24,343 nt of DNA from a virus, in the IMG/VR virus record IMGVR_UViG_3300025652_000531, positions 1-24,343 of that record. One strand, given 5' to 3'. Below the pieces are notes generated by a model. That model did no database searches and was not told the origin of the DNA. It saw only the letters and a program-made list of their open reading frames with translations. The translations under genes were made by a program, and so were the position numbers. Positions 17,101-22,917 of this stretch are shown here, piece after piece (within the stretch, counting starts at the first letter, position 1; every line of letters begins with the position of its first letter).

Positions 17101-18687
17101 AGCGCGTGAGCGTCTGTCTAGAAGACGAGAGGTGTTAACAACTGAGAAGTTCTGTTCTGTTCGGAAGACTTTCACAAAGTCGCCCCAAGGTTCACGGTTC
17201 TTTTCGTATCGTTCGAAGAGTACGCGGAGATTCTCAACCACTGCAGTACGCTGGTTGATTGAGACTTGTTCTCCGAGATCCTCAGCAAACTCTTGTATGA
17301 ACTTCTTCTGACGTATGTTCAGGAGTTTTGACTCGTTCATGTAGTCAACTCTCTCCTGATAGAGGTTAAAATCAGGATCGTAAAAGAGTGTAGATTTAGA
17401 CTCGCCTGTGAACGGGTCGAAGCTATTATTACGGGGGTCATACTGGTTGTTAACCCTGCGTCGTACGGTCCTCTTTCCCATCAGAGTGGTGCCCCTGAAG
17501 TCTGTAAGAGACAAGGGCTGCCCCGCATTGCTGGTATCAGCGATGACTAGAGCCTTGAGAGTCTTCTGTAACTTCCTTGACTGTACAAGTTGGTGAGGGC
17601 GGGAAACACCAAGGAACACGCTAGAGGGGTCGGTCTTTAGTTGTCTGGTTGGACTGAACCAAGTCAGCAGGTTGTCCTGAACTCGCAAAGCAGCGAGGCT
17701 AATAGGGTTACCCTTGGCTGTGAAGAACTTCGTCAGATCGAGAGCACCATTTTCAAACAATGCAACCTTCTCATCTGAATCGAGGTATTTACGCTTAGTA
17801 TCGTGCGACTGTCTACGCAACCACTCAGAGAAAGATTCCTTGAGAGGCATAGAGCCAGGGAGCTTATCTTCGCCGAGACCCCTGAGAACTTCTTTGTTGA
17901 CACGGGGGTCATTACCTTCTAGCAGAACCGTCTTGGACTTGAGTACAGGTACAAGCGTGGAACGACAATTCCAGTGAAGAGGAGGGCGAACCTTTAGGTT
18001 TTCACGAGTTTGAAAGAGACCATCGTAGGAGCTGCAGAGTGTTGACGTACGACTATCGAGGATGGCAGTGAATACAAAGCCACTGATAACGCCAGCATTG
18101 TCGTCGTAGAGTCTTTCCTTGACGAGCTGCTCGGCTCTTGTCATGTTTGTTGTAACAAGGGTTTTGGCTTGGTTCTCGGTCAGCTTAGACGCCTTCATAA
18201 CGTCTTGTATGATATCAGCCTGCGGACGCCCATCGGAGATACCTCTACGGATCTTTAGTTGGATCGTAGTTAGCTGCTTGTTACCAATGGAGTTAAAGGC
18301 AGACTGCATAGTCCCGTGAGTACGATCCTCGAAGGCGAGCTTCAGAGGCGACCGTGAAATCACTTGAGCAAGCTCTCCTCGGGAGGGTGTCTGTACTCGA
18401 TAGAAGTCTTTCACTGAACGTTTAAGACTGTTAGTTTGGAAGTCGATCTCAGCTCCAAGGAAGTCGTCTACTGAGCTACGTGAGAGGCCATAGAGCTCTT
18501 GCACGTGCTTAGTTACTTCCCTTTGTATATCGGGGTTATTATGTCTTAGATCTTTTCGGAGCAATGTCTTCAGACTCAGCCTATGTCGCTTAGATTCCCT
18601 CTCGATGAGGACTCGTGCTGATTCGGAATAGCGACGAGTAAGAATCATATGCTCGACTTGGCGGTCAAACAACTCTTGGGATAGCAT
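14158..18687 (-). CDS. MuF/SPP1 gp7-like head protein fused to single-subunit RNA polymerase
   Basis: A 1509-residue protein. Residues ~130-250 form a MuF/SPP1 gp7 head-morphogenesis domain: TRAEQLVKERL helix, DSRTSTLC (D211, C218), YDG (D222), then PPLHWNCR (H238, C241, R242). The C-terminal ~550 residues carry the single-subunit RNA polymerase signatures: DGRGRVY at 965-971 (T7 DWRGRVY), motif A DASASGLQ with catalytic D1107 (T7 D537), motif B K1175..VM...Y1183-G (T7 K631..Y639), and motif C H1425-D1426 (T7 HD812). Every catalytic residue is present. About 700 residues between the two parts match nothing I know and could hold a promoter-recognition or N-terminal polymerase domain. MuF proteins are minor capsid proteins near the portal, and some enter the cell, so a packaged, injected polymerase is the likely role. 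The start ATG 18687 has AGGA six bases upstream and directly follows the peptidase stop. Confidence 0.9.
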   Translation of the reverse strand: MLSQELFDRQVEHMILTRRYSESARVLIERESKRHRLSLKTLLRKDLRHNNPDIQREVTKHVQELYGLSRSSVDDFLGAEIDFQTNSLKRSVKDFYRVQTPSRGELAQVISRSPLKLAFEDRTHGTMQSAFNSIGNKQLTTIQLKIRRGISDGRPQADIIQDVMKASKLTENQAKTLVTTNMTRAEQLVKERLYDDNAGVISGFVFTAILDSRTSTLCSSYDGLFQTRENLKVRPPLHWNCRSTLVPVLKSKTVLLEGNDPRVNKEVLRGLGEDKLPGSMPLKESFSEWLRRQSHDTKRKYLDSDEKVALFENGALDLTKFFTAKGNPISLAALRVQDNLLTWFSPTRQLKTDPSSVFLGVSRPHQLVQSRKLQKTLKALVIADTSNAGQPLSLTDFRGTTLMGKRTVRRRVNNQYDPRNNSFDPFTGESKSTLFYDPDFNLYQERVDYMNESKLLNIRQKKFIQEFAEDLGEQVSINQRTAVVENLRVLFERYEKNREPWGDFVKVFRTEQNFSVVNTSRLLDRRSRARSELFMSYRGDPKEPSVMIMGEKVTIAQLHAEKLRNQRFINNWSTQFGRPMARKLFYKGQAPWGAYFFRPSRGAGGLTGKLRDSFYKRSVRELFYKKDPVAFYTRFGKTPDKWSKIIKEHIEGKVKGKVPYYKFLETLSQEGVMNFLRRSVREAYRDIIDLEFLLGGRRKSLADSLISQVEKGTRAEDSIKVMSGLMETIAAGRMTDYDGLAINLGKQLKKQWPGASTHMGASLSDFHREGSAILTHFRDQGLIRVNSRGVTRRATIDLDTGRFSGNWRDTVSREVEVLDPDMLRLQFASRKFQLANRVGIDRPVNKLYAVARNKNYIDGRGNDTGIPLITRSAYEKFDAKQLDKDFADMLNHTMSLEYEVDPTFASFMDDVVRFKDQRGKAEYFDEINTFREEIIRRGDQGYGLMETIRYYNSSGKKFTVPARIDGRGRVYYNGYLTPTGGEVVRPFLNSAKATAMTPKGLHQIQIQMASVIGPGTEALTDAGRMAIFKRHEASILRVGEIMSHTTQRDRRIREFLTDPFMQSIEGEEVAKIARFALEYYRIHKHTGGRFDAKSLSTFKSKLMGEADASASGLQVIALSTGNRGAALTSNVMPTTRKNRIYDLVAQDAVADPRFQKMMEELGMDLTWEDLSKASKYQVMIAFYGAGATGQRARVAVELAKVLRKQDVTLTTRAEFLGFRKIVDQKIKDAENIGAFETADSLKQFRRELTDMVEKHDINIGAAMLSEAEEIHPDVADLVRKYTNTRGPTIGPEEFKQIANIMSEKLTERAPVANTYIEFWKRVAQEYTLTTGKVDIPWVTFDNKVLMQRYRPKIQQEIRFYDPESKRYIRNIYQMSAEDGKLLGKGSIGDVRLGFGVNGNHALDASLVRGYHLEGLKRGLGTSTIHDAIFMNINELEEGIDSMFEVYARARDFNNIKATLDALRKEGLPKDVYEKYLEEAYEKGFISEGFSSAEILQPLKPGYNRYGFGP

Positions 18688-19140
18688 TTAGCTTCCTTTC
18701 ATTTTTGTTTCAAATTTTTCCGTAACCTCTTTATGTAGCTCCCTGACAGATAACCGCCAGGGGTCTTGGAGGCCCAGGACTTGGCCAATGAGAGCACTAC
18801 AATGGATCCTGTCTTTTCGGTTACGACCTAGGCGAGTGATGGAGAGGATCGCCCCTACTGTGTCGTATCTCTTTCCCAACGACCCGAGAGAGATAGTCAG
18901 GGGGTCACTGGGGAGGCTGTGAGTCACCTCCATGATGTCCCAGTGGTCTGGGTTCAAAGTGAGCTGTTTGATACGGACTTGGTGGTTGTCTCGTTTAGAG
19001 GCCGAGAGGATAGTCCAAGAGCCGTCTGAGTTCTCTTCTGCGATCTCGACATGGCTATAGTCGCCGCCATCGAACAGGCGGATCAAACGATCCACCCATC
19101 GGTCTGTGCCCTTGTACCAAAGGAGGTATGTTTTCTTCAT
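18688..19140 (-). CDS. YiiX/YebB-type permuted NlpC/P60 papain-like protein
   Basis: A 150-residue protein with the circularly permuted papain-like order: an N-terminal active His in YSHVEIA (H30), strands, KRYDTVGAIL (residues 90-99), then the nucleophile Cys in IHCSALIGQVLG (C114). Members act as amidases, peptidases or lipid-acyl hydrolases; phage copies are often called cell-wall hydrolases. Both catalytic residues are present; no signal peptide is seen. It overlaps the preceding small gene as ATGA and touches the MuF-polymerase start, so they are made together. It could cut peptidoglycan during infection or lysis, or process the adjacent fusion protein. Confidence 0.78.
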   Translation of the reverse strand: MKKTYLLWYKGTDRWVDRLIRLFDGGDYSHVEIAEENSDGSWTILSASKRDNHQVRIKQLTLNPDHWDIMEVTHSLPSDPLTISLGSLGKRYDTVGAILSITRLGRNRKDRIHCSALIGQVLGLQDPWRLSVRELHKEVTEKFETKMKGS

Positions 19141-19364
19141 GATTTCTCCTTGTATATCTTTGATATTGTTAGTGGGATTGGTTGAATCAACCCAGTGTCT
19201 GTCGTCTGTGAGATCAGAAGGGATGATGTGGTCTGGTATGTGGACCCGCTAAGCACGAAAGCGTTACATGCCCTGCTAACCAAAGAAACAAACATCTCGA
19301 CTACGCGGAACAGAATGTAGAATGGGCGGGGCCATGTCTTAGAAAGGAACCATTTGCTGCTCAT
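19137..19364 (-). CDS. Small protein paired with the YiiX-like gene
   Basis: A 75-residue basic protein: SKTWPRPFYILFRVVEMFVSL, a hydrophobic or amphipathic helix (residues ~14-36), then LSGSTYQTTSSLL and a polar tail. The A-x-N-x-x-x-x-G(S)-x-x-x-T-x-S-S pattern recurs in small phage proteins encoded next to permuted NlpC proteins (from memory). AGGAG stands seven bases before ATG 19364, and the stop overlaps the next start. It may be a membrane partner of the hydrolase; function unknown. Confidence 0.65.
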   Translation of the reverse strand: MSSKWFLSKTWPRPFYILFRVVEMFVSLVSRACNAFVLSGSTYQTTSSLLISQTTDTGLIQPIPLTISKIYKEKS

Positions 19365-19374
19365 GTGCTAACTC

Positions 19375-19680
19375 CTAGACAAACAGGCCATCAACTTGAC
19401 TGTCAGTTAGGCCAAGCTGTGCTTTTAGGACGTAAATCAACGGGGCATCCCTGCGAATATTTGGCGTTGATAGGGCCTCAACTTTTGCCTCAAGTGTCGC
19501 CAGATACGGCTGCACAAGCGCAGGCAGACTATTACCGCCCGCCCAATTTTCCGCCTCGGCCTCTGTGATCAAACCAGCATTGTATGCTCTGACCGCAAAT
19601 TGCCCGCGCGTTGTCACCATCGTTGCGCGCTTATGCTCAAGGATTTTTTCTGCCAGTTCGGCTGGGGTTCTCTTAGCCAT
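19375..19680 (-). CDS. Small helical protein after the fibre gene, unknown
   Basis: A 101-residue, helix-rich protein. It has an N-terminal amphipathic segment (RTPAELAEKILEHKRA), then FAVRAYNAGLITEAEAENWAGG, a leucine-rich helix (LVQPYLATLEAKVEAL) and LKAQLGLTDSQVDGLF. The last segment resembles a short EF-hand-free helix-turn-helix, with no metal ligands. It overlaps the 652-residue fibre gene as TGATG, which points to a fibre accessory or assembly role. I do not recognise the family. Confidence 0.7.
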   Translation of the reverse strand: MAKRTPAELAEKILEHKRATMVTTRGQFAVRAYNAGLITEAEAENWAGGNSLPALVQPYLATLEAKVEALSTPNIRRDAPLIYVLKAQLGLTDSQVDGLFV

Positions 19681-21638
19681 CAGGACACCTTCACTTTCAG
19701 ATTTTGGGCTGCATTGGACGTGATCCGCACTGTGGTGCTGTCGGGGTAATCAAATTCGTAATCTGTACCCAAAACAGCACCTTGGTTGAGGGCGTTTGCA
19801 TCGTAGTCGATTGTCACGCCGTTTGATGAGGGGACGGACGGAGAAGCTGACGCCATATAAAGCGCAACCATCAGGTCAAGGTCATCGCCAAGAACGTAAT
19901 GATTAGCGTCTGCAACAGCTTCAAGCTGCGCTTTATCCATCCGGTTTGACGCTACTGACAACGCCTGCTGTAGCGCATCAAGTTCTGCGTTTGTTGTTGC
20001 GGCTGTCCATGTGGTGCTGGCGTAGGTTGCATTTGAATTATACTCCCACGTTCCAGTGTTATTGCGCACAATATCCCGCTCGCCGCTTGTGTTGTCTATG
20101 ACAGTCCACGTTGTCCGGTTATCTGTCGAAACAGCGTAAAAGGCATCGCCTGCACCTTTGACCTCACTGGCGACCATTGAATTAATGTCAGTCCAGAATG
20201 TGCTATCAATTTGCCCGTATACGTTTGTAATAGCAGGGGCATATTGAGATGTTGGGTTTTTAGATGCACCGATGTTGTACTCATAGACGTTATCACCTGT
20301 AGACCCAACAACATACATTTTCAGGCCATCTGGCTTGAAGAACAATCCCTGTGGAAATGTATCTTGCGCAGAAGCATTAAAGTTCCGCACATAGGACGCA
20401 GTAGAAACATTCCAAGCGGTACTTAGATTGTACTCATTAACGGTATTACCACTGCTTCCGACAACATACACTTTCAGACCATCTGACCTGAAGAACAATC
20501 CCTGTGGGTTTGTATCTTGCGCAGAGACACTAAAGTTCTGCACATAGGACGAGGTGGAAACATTCCAAGCAGTGCTTAGATTGTACTCATTAATGTCATC
20601 ACCTGTAGACCCAACAACATACATTTTCGTACCATCTGGCTTGAAGAATAGTCCGTTTGGGTTTGCCTCTTGCGAAGAAACACTAAAGCCCCGCAAATAA
20701 GACGCAGTAGAAACATTCCAAGCGGTACTTAGATTGTACTCATTAACGTCGTCATTCCCAGTCCCAGTAGTATACATTTTCGTACCATCTGGCTTGAAGA
20801 ATAGTCCGGTTACGTTTGTCTCTTGCGTAGAAGTATCAAATTTCTGCACATAGGACGCAGTAGAAACATCCCAAGCGGTACTTAGATTGTACTCAATAAT
20901 GTCATCGAGCGCGCCAACAACATACATTTTCGTACCATCTGGCTTGAAAAATAGTCCTTGAGGGACTGCCTCTTGCCCAGAGACACTAAAGCTTTGCAAA
21001 TAGGACGCAGTAGAAACATTCCAAGCGTCACTAAGGCCAAAACTTAATTCAAGGCCGTTGGTGGCGTCAAAAACAGTGGCATACATACCCCAGTCACCAG
21101 ATGCGATGGCGCTCGTGTCCGTGAACGGGGTGACTAGATAATAGCTGCCATCAACATTGGTCAGGACCGCTGAACCACCATTTCCTTCGATTGTTTTGCC
21201 CACATCCCCAGCCGCGAATGAACCTGTGCCAAGCGTGAAAGTACCGTCCGCAGTTGCGCTAGAGGGCGTGATCGTGGTTGCATACGCTGTATCAAGACGC
21301 TCGAAATTGTAACCATCTATTGCAACGTCCCATTGGCTGCTAGATACCCCTGTTTGCGGCACCTCTTTGGTCACAGTCACCGTTGGCGCGTTGCCTGCAC
21401 CGGCACTTAGGGCAATGGTCGAGGTTTCGTTGCGAAGGAATGATTTTGTCAGCGTTCCAAGCGTTGAGGTGATGCCAAGGTTTGTTTTTGCTGCATCTAC
21501 ATCTGTCAGATCGGACAGGTTGTTTCCGACTGCCGCGTAATCCGTTGCCGCCGTTGTCGCTGCGGTGCCAAGGCCAGACACATCAGCAGCGTCAATGGCT
21601 GCACGTCGGCTCGCAAGTGTTTGTGATAAAGTAGCCAT
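19680..21638 (-). CDS. Tail fibre with propeller-like repeats
   Basis: A 652-residue protein. Residues 1-110 are a typical fibre linker region (DVSGLGTAATTAATDYAAVG, LSDLTDVDAAKTNLG). About residues 110-195 form a beta domain (ATADGTFTLGTGSFAAGDVG). Five tandem repeats follow (~200-460), with the core GLFFKPDGTKMYVVG, then NEYNLSTAWNVSTASY. Such F-x-P-D-G-x-x-M-Y / Y-x-L-S-x-A-W repeats fold as beta-propeller blades, here used to bind a host surface ligand. The C-terminal 190 residues contain a beta stretch and a helix (NAELDALQQALSVASNRMDKAQLEAVADAN). AGGAGCG precedes ATG 21638. It is a host-recognition candidate. Whether five blades close a full propeller is unclear, since trimerisation could complete it. 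Confidence 0.82.
   Translation of the reverse strand: MATLSQTLASRRAAIDAADVSGLGTAATTAATDYAAVGNNLSDLTDVDAAKTNLGITSTLGTLTKSFLRNETSTIALSAGAGNAPTVTVTKEVPQTGVSSSQWDVAIDGYNFERLDTAYATTITPSSATADGTFTLGTGSFAAGDVGKTIEGNGGSAVLTNVDGSYYLVTPFTDTSAIASGDWGMYATVFDATNGLELSFGLSDAWNVSTASYLQSFSVSGQEAVPQGLFFKPDGTKMYVVGALDDIIEYNLSTAWDVSTASYVQKFDTSTQETNVTGLFFKPDGTKMYTTGTGNDDVNEYNLSTAWNVSTASYLRGFSVSSQEANPNGLFFKPDGTKMYVVGSTGDDINEYNLSTAWNVSTSSYVQNFSVSAQDTNPQGLFFRSDGLKVYVVGSSGNTVNEYNLSTAWNVSTASYVRNFNASAQDTFPQGLFFKPDGLKMYVVGSTGDNVYEYNIGASKNPTSQYAPAITNVYGQIDSTFWTDINSMVASEVKGAGDAFYAVSTDNRTTWTVIDNTSGERDIVRNNTGTWEYNSNATYASTTWTAATTNAELDALQQALSVASNRMDKAQLEAVADANHYVLGDDLDLMVALYMASASPSVPSSNGVTIDYDANALNQGAVLGTDYEFDYPDSTTVRITSNAAQNLKVKVS
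20265..21040 (-). repeat. Five coding tandem repeats of ~153 bp
   Basis: Within the fibre gene the unit recurs every ~150-153 bases. Blocks two units apart are the most alike: 48 bases are identical at 20395-20442 and 20701-20748, and 31 bases at 20292-20322 and 20598-20628, both 306 bases apart. This suggests duplication of a two-blade segment. Confidence 0.85.
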
Positions 21639-21639
21639 C

Positions 21640-22239
21640 TTACGCTCCTACGTTCCAGTGGTTGTCTGCTGTGTAATCTGTCGGTATTGGGTCCATAGCC
21701 AGCAGTGTGTCTCTCGCGGCCATAATGGCTCCAGACGCCAGTGCAAACTGCTCGGCAAGATAAAGTACCCTATCGGCTTGTTCGTCCAGTGTGCGCCCTT
21801 TGACGGCTGCAAGCGGTGCCAAAATCGGCGCGGTTGTCGCACCCGCTTTGATTGCCTCGGCCTCTTTGACCTGAGTGGCCCACGTCTCGCGCTCTGCGTC
21901 CTCGTAGTCAACTGCCAGCAATCGCAGCCGCCGCGACATTTCTGCCTGAACCCGCGCTGCGTCTCGCGCTTTATCGGATGCCAGTTCGTCTGCCGTCTTG
22001 TCACGTACTGTCCAGCCCGCGATCCATGCCCCATTGACCTCTTGTGGCATTGATTGCTCAACCACCTGAGTAGACGCATCATGCGCTGGCTTTTGTGCGA
22101 TAGTGACTGGATAGACATCAACAGAGGCACGATTTTTATCAGTAATGTTTTTGGGAAAAGAGACGTTGCGGTTGTCACGTTTCATGTCTCGGTCGGTGTA
22201 GGGGAAGACCACCCCGTCAGCTTTAATGTACTGTGTCAT
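21640..22239 (-). CDS. Tail fibre assembly chaperone-like protein
   Basis: A 199-residue protein. The N-terminal part (~1-85) is beta-rich: YIKADGVVFPYTDRDMKRDNRNVSF..., then NGAWIAGWTVRDKTADEL. The C-terminal part is a long helical region (about 85-150, KARDAARVQAEMSRRLRLL), then LDEQADRVLYLAEQFALASG. It resembles tail-fibre assembly proteins of the DUF4376/APC type, in which a short N-terminal beta segment binds the fibre, encoded beside the fibre gene. The start ATG 22239 has AAGGAGG seven bases upstream. Role inferred from place and plan; no catalytic motif is seen. Confidence 0.6.
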   Translation of the reverse strand: MTQYIKADGVVFPYTDRDMKRDNRNVSFPKNITDKNRASVDVYPVTIAQKPAHDASTQVVEQSMPQEVNGAWIAGWTVRDKTADELASDKARDAARVQAEMSRRLRLLAVDYEDAERETWATQVKEAEAIKAGATTAPILAPLAAVKGRTLDEQADRVLYLAEQFALASGAIMAARDTLLAMDPIPTDYTADNHWNVGA

Positions 22240-22251
22240 GTTTTAGCCTCC

Positions 22252-22917
22252 TTAGCTTAAAATCACGTTTGTGACGGCGTGATAGTCCACGTCTGAATAT
22301 GTCGTAGTAGTCACGCTTGTCGTCGTGACGGACGGGTCTGTAAACTCGGTCGCCATGATTGTGAGCTTGTTTCCACTATAAGTATAAACTTGCTCAATGC
22401 GCTCGTCACCGGCGGTGACCCCGTCTGTGATTGTAAAAACAGTAATTTTGTTGCTCGTGTAAAGTCCGGCCATGCAGACTAGAACTTCCCCCGCAGAGAT
22501 TGCCGTGGTGGTGTTTATAGCCGAGGGAGGTTCTCCACCAAACGACGTGATTGGGTCGAGTGACGCAGCATTTGCGCCGGAATACGATAGCATGATGCCA
22601 CCCATTGGCGTTTTCGCACTGGAAACGGTGAAAGTCACTGTGGCAGGTTCTGAAGCGCCAGCAATTTTGTAAAAAACGCCGGGGTCGGTCTCCATGCTGC
22701 CGGGCGTCATACCATCGTTAAGCACTGTCCAACCTGCGGGTGTTGCCCATGTTTGACTGCCGTTGTCCCGCGTAGTCACACGAACTAACAGCAAATCACC
22801 CTCAACGTGCGTGGGTACTGTGATGATCACGTCATCGCCAGAGGTAGTTGAAGTGCCTACGTCAACAAAGGAAATCCCTCCAGCACCCGCTGCACCTTGG
22901 ATTTTATGCCACAACAT
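22252..22917 (-). CDS. Fibre-associated beta-sandwich protein
   Basis: A 221-residue protein. The true start is ATG 22917 (MLWHKIQGAAGAGG), which overlaps the fibre stop as TGATG; a longer frame upstream lies inside the fibre gene. Residues ~16-221 form a strand-rich domain: GDLLLVRVTTRDNGSQTWATPAGWTVL, FYKIAGASEPATVTFTVS, GGIMLSYSGA. This 'GDLLL-r-GW-yk-A...ep-t-F' pattern is widely seen in phage fibre-tip and adhesin proteins. Gly-Ala at the start may dock on the fibre. It probably works with the neighbouring fibre in host binding. Confidence 0.72.
   Translation of the reverse strand: MLWHKIQGAAGAGGISFVDVGTSTTSGDDVIITVPTHVEGDLLLVRVTTRDNGSQTWATPAGWTVLNDGMTPGSMETDPGVFYKIAGASEPATVTFTVSSAKTPMGGIMLSYSGANAASLDPITSFGGEPPSAINTTTAISAGEVLVCMAGLYTSNKITVFTITDGVTAGDERIEQVYTYSGNKLTIMATEFTDPSVTTTSVTTTTYSDVDYHAVTNVILS

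Noticed and set aside
20265-21040. Possible CRISPR array from regular spacing
   Set aside because: The repeats are ~153 bases, keep the reading frame and encode a protein repeat; there are no short direct repeats with unique spacers.
12914-21638. Shared AGGAGCGTAAGATG start signal at 12914 (plus) and 21638 (minus)
   Set aside because: Mostly ribosome site and start codon, so chance plus constraint can explain it.
21648-22178. 176-codon minus-strand ORF in another frame
   Set aside because: Overlaps the 199-residue fibre chaperone gene, which has the strong ribosome site; the shadow is rich in Arg, Trp and Cys.
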